Positions 22,001-34,260 of a stretch of 64,000 bases of DNA are shown piece after piece. The translations under genes were made by a program, and so were the position numbers. Location: positions 36,630,409 through 36,694,408 of the forward strand of contig NC_060065.1 in assembly GCF_020283565.1 (NCBI RefSeq), given 5' to 3'. Below the pieces are notes generated by a model that worked only from the letters and a program-made list of their open reading frames with translations, searched no databases and had not been told where the DNA came from. Position 1 is the first letter of the stretch. Every line of letters starts with the position of its first letter. The stretch comes from Trifolium pratense. Its lineage: Eukaryota; Streptophyta; Magnoliopsida; Fabales; Fabaceae.

Positions 22001-22698
22001 GAAGCATGGACACGGACACGGACACTACATGGACACTGACATATCAATACCAATAATAATTTGAAAAAATGACATAATTCAATGTAATTGTAAGTGTCCG
22101 ACACCGGGACACACCTAATCCAAGGAGTGTCTGTGCTTCATAAATCGTAATGGTGTTCACTATTCAGTCATGTCCTTGACTGATTTGGTTTTGCTGCATT
22201 CACAAATTCATGCACTAACTCTGTGAATGTGTCAAATTTGTGACTGCAGCAAATTCAAATTTGTTCTCGACAATGTCATGCTAGATATCATTGAAGGACT
22301 AAAAAATAAAAATACCCTTAATTAACTTGGCTATTACTTTTAATTATAATTAATAACAATATAGAGTTGATATGATTATGTGAATGCAGATGGCTGCTTT
22401 GGATTTCATTGCATGTGCAAGTGCTGATGTATTTGCCATGACTGATTCTGGTAGCCAACTTTCATCATTGGTATCTGGATTAAGAACCTACTATGGTGGC
22501 GGTCATGCTCCTACCTTGCGGCCGAACAAGACACGGCTAGCTACAATTTTGACTGAAAATGACACCATAGGATGGAATCGTTTCGAAGTAAGAGTAAAAA
22601 AGATGATTCTGGAAGGTCAGAATGCAGCCATAAGGAGTTATGGACGAAGTATATATAGATATCCTAGGTGTCCAGAGTGCATGTGCAAACACCCTTAG
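19050..22698 (+). CDS. GDP-fucose protein O-fucosyltransferase family, plant type
   Basis: Ten exons: 19050-19406, 19562-19648, 19742-19841, 20185-20255, 20428-20516, 20636-20756, 20842-20985, 21276-21604, 21706-21946 and 22390-22698. Phases close perfectly to 615 residues. The start MGKQGSPRSPHPEFKGAARA precedes a positively charged stretch and a single membrane anchor (about residues 78-101), giving a type II Golgi-membrane topology. Family hallmarks are YILVSANGGLNQQR near the start of the catalytic domain, VASVLNATLVIPKF, the LALHLRFEIDMVA motif and the C-terminal FIACASADVFAMTDSGSQ. The family transfers fucose or builds pectic and related glycans; the acceptor of this member cannot be told. 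Introns 7 and 9 carry related MITEs and intron 3 a repeat-rich patch. The tail was copied at least twice downstream (33.8 and 44.7 kb). Confidence 0.93.
19913..20175. repeat. AAATTGGTCGCTAAAT-type repeat patch in OFUT intron 3
   Basis: Words such as TTTAGTGACCAATTT, AATTTAGCCACTGATTTT and TTGGTCGCTAAATCGG recur in both orientations about every 15-25 bases. This resembles the subterminal repeats of CACTA or related DNA transposons. No clear terminal repeats or target duplications are visible. Confidence 0.55.
21071..21195. repeat. GACACGG MITE in OFUT intron 7
   Basis: It starts CATGAAGCATTACACGTGACACCGGACA and closes with GTCATGTCGGTGTTGGACAC, the reverse-complement type end. It is a diverged copy of the element in intron 9 of the same gene; the end farthest right is degraded. 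Confidence 0.55.
21998..22143. repeat. GACACGG MITE in OFUT intron 9
   Basis: TATGAAGCATGGACACGGAC at the left pairs with GTGTCTGTGCTTCATA at the right. The internal ends carry GACACTGACAT and GTGTCCGACACC. Total length is about 146 bp. A family member also lies in intron 7 of this gene, and a related scrap may lie near 27040-27120. Confidence 0.65.
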
Positions 22699-25600
22699 TT
22701 AACATAAACACTTTGTTAATAAATAACACATTTTGAGATTGAAATTCATTAACTGCTGATTTAAGTGCCTATAGAATAAGCTCTTGTCATATACCAGTGT
22801 TTATGTATAAACTATTTCTATAACAAAAATAAAAAATCAAACTGTTATCATATAGCATATAGCATATAAATTGTTTCCATCATCTACCTTGAGAGCTTAC
22901 AGAATTAAGCGGAAAATGGCTTATGGACATGTCATGTTGTTTCTATAAGCTCTGCCGAAAATTGTTACAGCTTATAAGTACTTATGTTAGCAGAAAAACT
23001 CAAATAAGCTGATTCAAATAAGCACATAGTCCAAAATGAAAGGCCGTGAAGTAAGGGGTCAGGTGAAATAGACACCGACTTTAGGATCAAAATAAAGATT
23101 GTTAGAATCGGGTTGTAAACTCAACTGTAGAGTTTACTAATACTACATATAATAACTTTAACTTATCATAAAGCTTTGGGAATTTTGGTGCTCTGGACCG
23201 ACCAAAATAAAGATGCATCTTATAATCATATTATTATAATTGTTTCATTTATACATTGTGACAAAATTACTTGAAAAAGAAGCTTGCGGGTGCGTTTGAT
23301 TCACAAACAGCAAACACCGGACAGAACAATATAGGATAGAACAAGATAGTATACCACATAACAAAATTGTAACGGAGAGAAGAAGGACGATAATATTTTC
23401 ATATTCAAAAATAAAATGAGAATTTTTGTATTTTTTATAGTTGTATTATGGACAAAAAGTTGTCATGTCCCTTACTACTTGTTTTGTCCAGTGTCATAAC
23501 CAGTTTCTAAATCAAACAAAGTACAACAAAAATTGTTAAGTCTCCAAGTTTTTTAACGGATCAAAAATAAAAAATTTAACTAAAAGACAAATTCTTTTGA
23601 CCAGAAAACTAATAACAAACTCTATATTATGTTTAAGGGAACTCACCTTTAATAATCTTAAAACGAGTCATAAGATAAGACAAATACATCAACTATTGTT
23701 CAAGTAATAGATCAAACTAATATACTTGTAATTTTTAATTTAATTTTGAACTTAATTTGAAATTAAAACTTTTATTTTTAATTTTGAAATTTAAGTGTTA
23801 TAAATATTAATAAAAAAGTAATAATTAATATATTATTAATTTAAATTAAAAAATCAATTTGGAATATTAGTATTCACATTCAATTGATTTTCCTTAATTC
23901 TCATAAATTAAATATGACTATAATCATGCATTTCAATAATAAATAACAACAACTATATTATCTATCCATCAATATATCTAGTAAAGAATAATATATCTCT
24001 TATACCAAAAAAAAAAGAAAAAAGAATAATATATCTCTCATTTTTCATGTTGTAAATATGATTATTTGACTCATTCATGTCATGAGAGAATGAATATTAT
24101 ATATGATTGAAACACAAAAGTGATGGTAAATTTCATGAGAGAATGAATCTTATCTATCTAATATTTAACAATAAATTTATTATATTTAAACTAGTTTAGA
24201 GGCATGTGCATTCACACAAGTCTTTTGAATTTTATTCGATATTTAAATTAAATTATTGTGAAATTTTATTTAAAATAAAGTATTTCAAAATTTGTTATAA
24301 AATATTATTAAAAGATAAGTGAAATTATTGTGCTATTTTTTGTAAATATTATTAAATCAATAAAAAATTATTAAATCTATTCTTTCATGTATATTTTAAA
24401 TTAATATATTCTAATTATTCGAATTTTCATTTAAAAGATTTGCTATATTTAGAGGGACAAAAAATATATTTAACACTCCTTTTTATAATTTTTTTATTGA
24501 CTAAACTTTCTATAATCTTTTTATCGTTTCTGTTTTTTTTTCTAAGGTTTTTCTATCATGTACAAATTTGTATTTGTAAAAAAGTTCAAAATAGTAAGTT
24601 TGTATTGAAACTTGCACATTTTAATCAATAATTGTAGTTTTTCAATAATATGATTTCTAGTTGATTTAACATGTGCAATATTGCACATGTTAGACAAACC
24701 ATTTTTCTATTAAAAAAAATTATTAAACTTTTTTTATTGACTAAACTTTCTATATTTTTTTTTTTGTTGATAGAATAAACTTTATAATGTTTCTATAAAA
24801 AAAATTGTGCGACACCTACTCTACCCCTTAATAATTTAGGGGTATTTTCCTAACAATCAATGAGAACAAACCACATAAATAGATTTGCATGCGGTACCCA
24901 CAACTAACTTATAATCAACTTTTATTTCATATGCATTAGAACTTGTTCTAATTGATTAATGGGTAAATACCCCCAAATTATCAATGAGAAAATTAGAAAA
25001 AACCAAAATTTTTTGGATATATTTTTAATAGGGTAAAATTACAATGAAACATATAAAATTTGAAATATTATTAAAACTGATAAGGACAAATTAGTAGACT
25101 TGATAATAATCAATTTTATTATATTAGAAGTAGATAATAGCATAAAATTTTGTAACATTTTAATATTTTATCAAAATATAATTAATCAAAGCATAAAACC
25201 GAACAAATTCACACAGACAACAACACATGTTTCATTTGAAATCAAACACAAATCAAAAAAATCAAAGCATAAAACAGAACAAATTCACACAGTCAAAGAA
25301 TAAAATAGAACAAATTCACACAGACAACAAAAAACATGTTTCATTTGAAATCAACGGAATGTTGATGCTTCCAAGAGTTGAATCAAATATCGCTGATAGA
25401 TTTTTGTTGCCTCGAGGTTTCTTACCCCGCCACCTCCTCCCGCCTCCTTGAGGTTCCCTATTAGATATTTATTATATACAAATATATTAATTATTTAATA
25501 AATCTAAAAACAAAAGTATCAGAGGGAAAGATGGAGTGTAATTAACTAATATATATTTTTATAAAAAGATTAAATGTTTTGCTAATCCTTTCTCTCCCTG

Positions 25601-26604
25601 CTAAACATTTCTCTTTAATTTTTTTTTGTAAGGTTCGCCACCCATTATACTTTACTTTTTTTAAAAAAAAAATACTAATACGTGAAAATGAGCGAGTTTA
25701 CGTGATTTTACCAATTTTAAAAAGTTAAATTTTGTAAATTAATTTTGACAAAACAGTAACAATCAAACAAGGAACATAAAATATCGATAACATCAACTGA
25801 GTTACACTATATGTTTCTTAAGTGGCTAAAAAAAAAAAGAAATTCAAATCGGAAACCGAAGATAAAAATTGAAATAATTTGCAATTTTCCACATACTTGA
25901 TGAAAGGATTATGAAAGAAATGAAATGATGCATTGCCAATCTTCATTGTGATTGCAGTTTTAATTTAGTGGCGAGAGGTTTAGACAGTATATTAGAGATC
26001 CTGAGTTCAATTATCTGCTCGTGATAAAAAAAAAGTATGGGTTGTTTAGCATCCACCATGATGTACATGAATATGAATTGGGGGAATTTAACTAAGCCTC
26101 AACATTCCTTGCAATGGCCCCGGGTGCTTGCAATTGCATGAGTCCTAAGCTAAGATGCATGCCTAAATTTCCTTTAGATTCTCGTTATCTTATAACGAAG
26201 GTAGAAATTAAACATTCAATATTGTGATAAAAATATCATTATACATGATGTGAATAACAAATAACATTGAAACTCTCCTTACCAAAAAAAAATAACATTG
26301 AAACTCGACATCATTAGAATCTTCTTGATCGATTTATCATCATTCAACTCACCAACAAAAAAACAAAAAAATTAATTCATGTTTCACATTTTGTCACGTC
26401 ATAAAAAGAAATATCAACGGCTGAGATTTTACCAGGACTGTACTTAAGAAATCAATCACAAACCTCGTCATTGTATGGTCACAGAATTGAAATTCTTTTC
26501 ATCGTGTAAATTTTCTTCAGTAAACGCGATTTTGAGGTTCTCAGTTAAGACAAGAGAAAACGCGATTTTGCGATTTTGAGGTATCAATGGTTTTTTAGAG
26601 AGAT
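22699..26604. other. Intergenic region between OFUT and ISCA2, partly duplicated at 37-40 kb
   Basis: No gene recognised. At 22750-23050 lies an old element rich in CTTATAAGC/GCTTATGGACATGTCAT words, also found at 34.04-34.24, 46.0-46.24 and 47.75-47.93 kb. At 23286-23525 the ends GGGTGCGTTTGATT and AATCAAACAAAG suggest another TIR element. Blocks at 23060-23250, 23560-23630, 25570-25690 and 25690-25830 match 37220-37420, 37500-37550, 39600-39700 and 40200-40320. A tandem-like GAACAAATTCACACAG repeat lies at 25200-25330. Confidence 0.55.
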
Positions 26605-28834
26605 ATGCAAACGTCGTTGTTTCGACGACTCGCTCCATCGTTAGCAGCACGATTTCAACGCAACGAGAGTCTTATAAGTTCTTTTTCATCTTCTTCGGTT
26701 CTTCACCATGTTACGTCTTCGTCATCTTCTTCTGCTGACGTGGAACCTGTTCACATAACCGAAAACTGCGTTCGTGTATGATCTATTTTCTCTCTTTAAT
26801 TGCTTATTTTCATGCTTTTTTATATAAGTCATTTTTGTGATTTAATTGCACTTTTTTAATCATTAGAAGTGATTTTGATATAAGAGGCGCACATAAGTTG
26901 TTTTTTATTAGTATTCATTATTGTTTGTTGTAGTACTTATCTATGATTGAAAAAACTATGGAGCACATACACAAACTATGGAGCACATACACTCCTCGGA
27001 TTAGGCCTGTCCCGGTCTCAAACCCCCACTCCGAGTCTACACTGACACATGTAATTACAATGAAACGATGAGTTATGTCATTTGCTCAAATTATTATCGG
27101 TGTGTCATGTTGGGTGTTGTATCAGTGATTGTAGTTGAAAATTGGACTAAATAGAACACTCCTAACATGTTCTTTGTCTGTAATTTAGATATACTCCCTC
27201 GGTCCCATTTTATAAGACCTATTTTAACTAAATGCATTTTTCATATGTCTTGTTTTGACCGTATTTAATTATTTATCTAAAAGTATATAAATGTAAACAT
27301 TATCACATAAGATCTTGTTTGATTTGTTTTGAGGAATATTTTCAAAATATCAAATTTTTATAATTTTTACTAATAGAAAATTAAAGATGTTCGGAATCAA
27401 AATTATGTATTGGCATACGGGCAGTAGTCAATGAGTTTTTATATTTTGGGACGGAGGGAGTATCTAATTGAAACTTGTTCTTTGATTCAATTTTAGAGAA
27501 AATGTATTTCAAATTCTGCTATGGTCTATTATGATGCATTAGTTTTAAATAAAAAAAGTTCATGAAATTAAAACATTAGGTTTTTATTGATGGACCTTAT
27601 TCCTTATACTTGTGATTAATTTATGTTACATATAACTGAGGAACTCTGAAACATTGGTACTCCAAAATTTCATGTTGTGTACGTACCTAGGTTAGTAACT
27701 ATGTGTATCATTACATGTAATTGATTCCAATTTGTTTGTACAACTTATGAATATGGAACAGAGAATGAAGGAACTGGATGCCAATGAATCATCGGCTGGT
27801 GGAAAAATGCTTCGTTTGAGCGTAGAAACTGGTGGATGTTCGGGATTTCAGTATGCTTTTAATCTGGACGATGGAGTTAACTCGGATGACAGGTATTACC
27901 TCTTTGATAGTCGAATTTCAATAATGATAGACTTGTCATTTGTTGTATGGGGATAGAACATGCTAAACCCATGTCGTTTATAAATTACAACTTGCTTTAC
28001 TCAATGTATTGGCAGAGTTTTTGAAAAGGAAGGAATTAAATTGGTTGTTGACAAAATTTCATACGACTTCGTGAAAGGCGCAACTGTTGATTATGTAGAG
28101 GAGCTAATTCGTTCGGCTTTCATAGTAAGTCAAGCACACTTGTAACCATGTGTGGTGTGTATTGAAAATTAATAATTTAAAACTAACAATCTTTACATTC
28201 TTTCCTTTGTGATTCACATGTACTATAATACGACATGGAACTTTATTATAATTCTAGTATGGTAATAACCAGGGAAGTAAGTTTCCTAGGATGTGTTCTC
28301 CATGGAATTATTTCTGTGAACTATAGTAGCAAAGTAACAATTCACATCCTTTTATCTAGTTAATTCCTGAAACATTTGAGAACTTCTGTTTGATATAAAC
28401 CACTCTTCAACCTTTGCCTATCAGCTTAAGATTTTAGGAGAGTTGGTCCTTCACGGGTCGACGTGATATCAGAGCCTTAAAAGTGGTATTTGTAAAAGAA
28501 GAGGCACATTCACACACCCGTGGGCCGTGGTATTTCTATTTCAATTTCAAACCAAGTCCAAAGTCTTTAGATTGTATGTGAATGTGAAAAGATAAGTGTT
28601 GACGTAACTGCATGCATCTAATAGTATTGAACTGGCTAGTCACAAGTGTGCGGCAAACTGGCAATCAGTATCAGTATTCACTACTCGTTTATAACATTGA
28701 ATGTCATTCTTATTACTTCAGATATTACCTATAACAAATTTACATTTAGTTTCTGGTTTCATTTTCAGGTGACCGAGAACCCCAGTGCAGTTGGTGGTTG
28801 CAGTTGTAAAAGCTCCTTCATGGTGAAACAGTAG
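26605..28834 (+). CDS. ISCA2: Mitochondrial iron-sulfur carrier, ISCA2/HesB type
   Basis: Four exons: 26605-26775, 27762-27892, 28016-28124 and 28769-28834. Phases close to 158 residues. The N-terminus [19 protein letters not shown] is rich in Arg and Ser without acids, a mitochondrial presequence. The A-type scaffold fold follows: ITENCVRRMKEL, then [15 protein letters not shown] with the first ligand cysteine (C83) and GGCSCKSSF with the second pair (C148, C150). Only the three canonical cysteines of the family appear in the mature part. The family, with ISCA1 and IBA57, makes [4Fe-4S] clusters for mitochondrial enzymes. Intron 1 holds a Stowaway MITE and intron 3 an LTR/primer-site scrap. 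The first exon was found from the sequence although it lies in no long open frame. Confidence 0.93.
27191..27463. repeat. Stowaway MITE in ISCA2 intron 1
   Basis: Ends ATACTCCCTCGGTCCCATTT and GGGACGGAGGGAGTAT are the canonical Tc1/mariner MITE termini, preceded and followed by TA-containing flanks. Internal TTTATAAG and AAAATTTG words fit the family. Length 273 bp. Confidence 0.88.
28380..28480 (+). repeat. LTR end and primer-binding-site scrap in ISCA2 intron 3
   Basis: GTGATATCAGAGCCT resembles the initiator-tRNA-Met primer-binding site TGGTATCAGAGC of plant LTR elements. The preceding CAGCTTAAGATTTTAGGAG and AGTTGGTCCTTCACGG are the sort of LTR tail that often precedes it. No internal coding region follows, so it is a relic. 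Confidence 0.4.
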
Positions 28835-29519
28835 TTAGCTATCTTGGTACTCCCCTCCTCACTTTCCTCCCCTGCTCAGATATTTATTCAGTCGAATTAG
28901 ATTACACTATGAAAAATGATATTTTTTTTTTGACAATATGAAAAATGATTTTTGTACCCCAATTTTTTTGGATTGAATTAAAGATTGAATTATTGCTTGT
29001 ATAATGATATCAATATCAATGTAACATACAGTTGTTGTACTGGTAATAAATTATCAGGCATTTCTGCCTGTTCTAATATCTTTTGGTGCTTATTACTGAT
29101 AGTTTGAATTTTAAATGAGTCTTGCAAATGTATTTACAGTATGTAGCAGCATGCTGCTTGTTTAGTGCCCTATAATGACAATGAGTTGGGTGGATTCACT
29201 CGATCAAACAGGGGTTGGGCATGATGATAATAAATTTTAGGAAATATTTTACAGTTGCCAAGTGTTCCTATGGTTTATTCAATGTAAAATTAACCGCAAT
29301 AAACCTACAAAAGTTTTGAAAAGTTTTTAGCTCAATTGTTGTGGATAAGTTTTATTAATGATAGATGTATAAATTGCAATTATTACTATTATTATTATAT
29401 AAGTCTGCAAGCGTGGTATTCATTGTGTCATTGTTAGCTTTCAATTCTAGTATATGCTTCTTTATCAGTCAAATTACTTAGTGGAGAGGATATTTTAATC
29501 AAACCAAAAGACTTCATTT
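28835..29519. other. 3' flank of ISCA2
   Basis: Probable 3' untranslated and intergenic DNA. No gene or clear repeat seen. Confidence 0.4.
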
Positions 29520-30385
29520 GTTGGAACCGTGGAAGATGTTTTGTTCGCTGGAAGTAATGTGGCAAATGAAAACTGGTTTGCATCCAATATTAGTTGCTGC
29601 CTCGGGTGTGGGGATGATTCCTCGGGTGTGGGGATGCTATTAAATTATGGCATGAAAAATGGATATGTTGTATGCCTTTGAAAGAAGAGTACCCTGAGTT
29701 GTTCAAGTGTGCTGAGTTTAAAGAAGGGGTTGTGGGGGAGATGGGTGTGTAGCATGGAAGTTGTTGGAGTTGGTTGGGAGGTGTTTCTGTCATTTGTCTG
29801 TCTGCGTGCTGCTGTTTTTACTGAACTGATGTCGGATAAAATACAAGGTTTCTGTGTCAGATCTTGTTATAATGCATTCGTGTCAAACAAGCAACTTGAG
29901 GAAACTGATGATCTTTTACTTGAGGCACTTTGATATCTACAAAGGACCAACATTCGGTTGAAATTCGAAAGTACAGGTTTTTGGATTGAGGTTACTTTTA
30001 TCCTGTTACTACCTGTGATGAGTTAGCAAAATAAGGTGTTAACAAATGTACATTGTACTTCATGTGTCTTATGTTTTACAGGAGGTTGAGTTATGCTCCC
30101 ACCTTCTTTTTTCTTCATGCGCCTTTGCCGTTATAGTTTGGAAGGAAGTTTATACTTGGATAGGGGTGAGACACAATCTGGTAGCATTAGTCACTTGAAA
30201 TTTATTCTGTCTATGATGACTACTGTGTCAGGAAGACATCTATAGAAGGTAAAAAGCTTGATATGGCTTGTAACTACTACTACATTGTGCATCTAGAACA
30301 TGAGAAATAACACCATTTTCAACGGTGATGTTGGGGATATGGAGAAGACTCTGCTAGGCATTATGGACTTGGTTTATTTACATAG
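29520..30385 (+). pseudogene. LINE reverse-transcriptase tail relic (zf-RVT region)
   Basis: Scattered frames read like the region after the reverse transcriptase in plant LINEs: GDAIKLWHEKW (29635) with PLKEEYPELF, then a zinc-knuckle-like region with SCAFAVIVWKEVYTWIG (30120-30170), and NNTIFNGDVGDMEKTLLGI (30310-30360). Frameshifts and stops interrupt them. The same relic seems to resume after the hAT-like insertion at 31348 with a LINE-like 3' untranslated end. Confidence 0.6.
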
Positions 30386-31347
30386 TTAGGTTGTCAGAAC
30401 CGGACCGGTCATCGAACCGGCAAGCTCACCGGTTCAAGGTTCAATTGGTCGGATCGGGTTCAACCGGGGTCGAACCGTTTTTTATTAAATATATAATTTA
30501 ATTAATATATAAATAAAAATATATGAATAATTGTTCAATATTTCATAATTTCACACATTAAAAAGATAAAATATCAAAGGTCAGAATAAAATAAAATTTA
30601 TAATTCAAACCAAATTAGAAATTATATAATAAACTAAGTTTAATAACACAAAATAGCACCATAACATCAATTGACAACATACTGCTTTAAAAAAAAATCA
30701 ATTGGCAACATACTACCAAAACCAATAATATCAACATTAACCCTAGAAAAAGCAAGTAAATTAAATCTAGAAAAAAAAAACAAACTAATAATAATAACAA
30801 CTAGATAGAAGCAAACAAGAACAACAACAAAGATCAAAACAAGAATAGAAAGAAGAAAAAAAGAACGCAAAAAGAAAAAAGAATTTAATAAATAAACACT
30901 CACTTGAGGAATAGAAGACATTGATGGACTTGGAAGAAGAAACTGGCTGCAAAAGAGGTAGTAGTAGTAGTACCGCCGGCGCCGGAGCAAGAGGAGGAAG
31001 GGGAAGGATTTGTGGCAAGGTTGAAGAGGGTGGAGGAGATGTTAAGCGTTTTTACTTGATGACTGATGAGAGAAGAGAAAAAAGATGAAAAACAACTTTT
31101 CCTATTCCTACGTTGTTTCAGATTTTTTTTAAAAAAAAAAAAAAGATTTTGCCTTGTTTTAAAAAAAAAAAAAAAAATTGCAAAACCGTTTGGACCGGCC
31201 GGCCAGTTTGCCGGTTCAACCCGGTTCGCCACGTTTTTTTCCGGTTGGTTTCCTGTCCGGTTTTTTATCATAACCGAGCCGGTTTCATGGCCGGTTCACG
31301 GTCTGACCGGTCCGATCGGACGGTCCGGTCCGGTTCTGACAACCTTA
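30386..31347. mobile_element. hAT-like TIR element with ACCGG subterminal repeats
   Basis: The left end AGGTTGTCAGAACCGGACCGG (shared inverted repeat of about 20 bases) is matched at the right by the reverse complement ending TTCTGACAACCT. Both subterminal zones are dense in CCGGTT/AACCGG words; the core is AT-rich with long A and T runs. No transposase is present. A convincing 8-bp duplication was not found, so the hAT label is by similarity to the other elements here. It interrupts the LINE relic. Confidence 0.7.
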
Positions 31348-31490
31348 GGAACTCTACACTTGTTTTTTCAAACATGTTTAATAATCCTTTGGTATGCTTA
31401 CAAAGCTATTAGCTGTAACCTGCGATGTGTAATTTGATGGGTTAGAGTACCTTTTTGTACTTTCTTAATACTACATTTTTCTTATATAAA
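31348..31490 (+). pseudogene. Probable LINE 3' end continuing after the insertion
   Basis: TTTAATAATCCTTTGG, then GTACCTTTTTGTACTTTCTTAATAC and an A-rich end near 31488, are typical of plant LINE 3' untranslated ends. Contiguity with 29520-30385 is inferred from content and order. Confidence 0.45.
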
Positions 31491-32209
31491 AAACAAGCAT
31501 ACTATTAGCTGGTTCGGTGGATGGTTTAAGTCCTCTTCCAATCGTAGTTGCGGGAATTGAATTATTGTCCTCTCTATTAAGTCCAACGCCAATTATCACT
31601 GAATCAACTAACAATTGATAACGAGCATACAATTTAACTGTTGTCATTTTGGTCATTTCTTTTTTTTTTTTGACGAAATTTTGGTCATTTCTTTAAAACT
31701 AACATTAAAATAATAAATAAAGCTTATTAAACATGGAGATTTAGTGATGGGAATCTAGCACTGTTCAGTGTTCACCTTCGTCTTTGTGGTTAGTACAAAC
31801 CTTTATGGAATGAGAGAAATAATTCGATCTTTTGTTAACAGCTCAAACTTTTCATTTAATATTGCTCACACTATTAAATATTAACAATCACGCCAGTATT
31901 ATTTCCTTTTTCATAGAAAGGTACATGGTTAGTGTCAATTCACTTTTTGTAAAAATTCTATGTTATTAATATGGAAATATAAATAAGTGATATTTCTTTT
32001 TTTTATTTAAATAAGTGATATTCACATAAATTAGAGTTTTCTTGTTTTATTCTGTGATTTATTCGCCTCAATGGCGTCCTGTCTTCGTGCAGTGTTTGTT
32101 TGATTCCCGTCTTTGTGCGGTGCTTGTTTGCTTTCCCGGTGTTCGTTTGGTTCAAATTGACAAATCTACTTTGATCAACTACCTAATTCAATCAATGACA
32201 AAATCATCA
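31491..32209. other. Anonymous intergenic DNA
   Basis: No gene or clear repeat recognised. A small Cys/Val-rich frame at 32042 lacks any recognised features. Confidence 0.4.
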
Positions 32210-32217
32210 ACGATAAA

Positions 32218-32860
32218 TAGAGGTGGGAACAGGCCAGGCCGGCCTACATGGCCTTAAGGCCTAGCCTACATAGGCTCAGGCTAGGCCAGCCTATTTCTTT
32301 AAATAGAGCAGGTCAATGCTTTTTTATAAGCCTATTTAGCTAAAAAGGCCAGGCCGCAGGCCATTAAAAAAGCCTTTGAGGTCTACTAGGCCGGCCTATT
32401 TAAGTTAATATGAATAATATTTTTATTACGATTATTATTTATATATTAAAATTTATACTTTGATTAAATTATAAATCTATTAACTTTTTAAGTAATTTAA
32501 GTTTATTAATCTACATTAGTTTTTAACATATATAAATGTATTATTATAAACTAGAATTGAAATATGATGACATATATAGTTAAATTCTCTAAAATATCAA
32601 ATGGAACATTATTTTATTAGTTCATAAGTATATTTCAAAATAAATATAATTATTTATTTAAATATGTTCATATGAAATAGGCTTTTAAACAGGCTAACAG
32701 GCCACATCAGACTTTCAAAAGGCCAGGCTCAGAGGCCTAGAATTTAAGCCTATGATAGGCCACAAGCCAGGCTACAAGCCAGGCTCAGACCTTCGATTTT
32801 TTGACAGGCCAGGCTCAGGCTTGGCAAAGCCTAGCTCGGCCTAGCCTATTCCCACCTCTA
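32218..32860. mobile_element. hAT-type element with AGGCC subterminal repeats
   Basis: Ends TAGAGGTGGGAACAGGCC and GGCCTAGCCTATTCCCACCTCTA (paired over TAGAGGTGGGAA) are inverted repeats, flanked by a perfect 8-bp duplication ACGATAAA (32210-32217 and 32861-32868). Many AGGCCAGGC/GGCCTA words fill both sides of an AT-rich core. No transposase. Length 643 bp. Confidence 0.9.
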
Positions 32861-32868
32861 ACGATAAA

Positions 32869-33837
32869 AGATCTAAAAACATAAATATTTCGGTTATCAA
32901 TTTGAATAAATGAATGTTTTATTTTAGTAAAAAAAAATGGAAATATAAAACCATTTCGAGTACCAGAATAATTATCAAGAAGAATGTCCTGAAATACAAA
33001 TTTTAAACTATTATTGAAGAGCTCTCCTTTGGAGAACCCTTCCAAAAATATGCGTATACCACTTATAGTGACAAACACACGGTATTCTTTAGTAAAAGGC
33101 GAAAGAATAGTTCGCTTTGTGTTTATCACATGGTTGCGTGATTTGCTTTCAGAGTGTTGATTTCGTTTTATAGCACAAGCATCACACTTTCACTCTAACA
33201 CTGGCCGATGTGGGACTTTCTCACATAACATAGTTATTCACATGCTTAACATTTCAGTATATTTCATCTTTTCTCCTTTGTTTTGTGCCTCCACAGCCAA
33301 AACCTTTCACCCCCCATTCACTAATCCACCAATTAGGACTTAATATATAATCATTATTTCATTGAATTCTTACCAGAAAATTGATTTTCACAAAGTAATA
33401 AACTATATTTACAAGTGAAAAAAACTTAGCAAAAGACGATAGTTCAAAACTTGAAATTTTCACAGCAATGTCAAATGATGTTTTCAAGTTTGACTGTTCA
33501 TTGTTCAAGACCAGGAAAGGTATTGGATGAGAAATCAATAAGAGGCATTTGTTTCGTTCTTGTTATATTTTTTTCTCTGTAGTTGAAGCTTGAAATTTTG
33601 TGGATTGGTTTGTATTTGAGATCATAGCCAGGATATGAAAACAAGAGAGCGGGGATAAAAGAAGTTTTAAAAGAAATGTTCAAAAATAAATTTACTCACA
33701 TGAGAGGGAGGGTGGCCGGGTAGAGGCAGCTGGGAGGGAAGGATTCGGAAGGGACTGAGAGTGAGGGAGAGCGGGGTGGGGGTGAGTGTGGTGGAAAACC
33801 TAACAATTAGAAGAGTAACAATCAAAGGAAAACCTGC
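32869..33837. other. Intergenic DNA ending in a G-rich purine tract
   Basis: No gene recognised. At 33704-33790 there is a G/A-rich tract (GGGAGGG, GGGGTGGGGGTG) of the same style as at 37155-37205 and 42340-42430. Confidence 0.45.
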
Positions 33838-34260
33838 TCAAGAATATGGAGGCCTTCAATAAAGGAAAACCTGCTTACAATCACTGAACTAGCACCCTTC
33901 AAGAATTTTAGATTTAGTGCATCTTTAGATTCATTCAAATCTTAAAAGTGTTCACTATTGAGTGATGTTCTTGACAATATCACGCTAGATTCCATTGAAA
34001 GATCATAAAATATAACTCAAGTATACTACCTTGAGATCATAAAATCAAACTGTTATCATATAGCATATAAATTGTTTCCATAATCTTACCTTGAGAGCAT
34101 ACAGAATTAAGGGGAAAATGACTTATGGACATATCATAAGTTGTTTCTATAAGCTCTCCTGAAGAGTGTTACAACTTACAAGTACTTATGTTAGTAGAAA
34201 AATTCAAATAAGCCAATTCAAATAGGCAGATAGTCCAAAATGAAAGGCCACAAAGAAGTC
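33838..34260 (+). pseudogene. Truncated copy of OFUT exon 9 / intron 9 and 3' flank
   Basis: Fragments match the OFUT gene: ATGGAGGCCTTCAATA and AAGGAAAACCTGCTTACAA from exon 9, GAACTAGCACC with the following bases, then TTTAGTGCATCTTTAGATTC from intron 9. The DNA after 34030 matches the 3' flank element of 22830-23050. Internal deletions and lack of splice sites make it non-coding. Confidence 0.75.

Noticed and set aside
29709..29933. 74-residue plus-strand frame
   Set aside because: Out-of-phase reading of the LINE relic.
31066..31437. Open frames of 99-123 residues on both strands around 30.7-31.4 kb
   Set aside because: They consist of poly-Lys/poly-Phe and Arg/Pro-rich stretches translated from A/T runs and ACCGG repeats of the hAT-like element.
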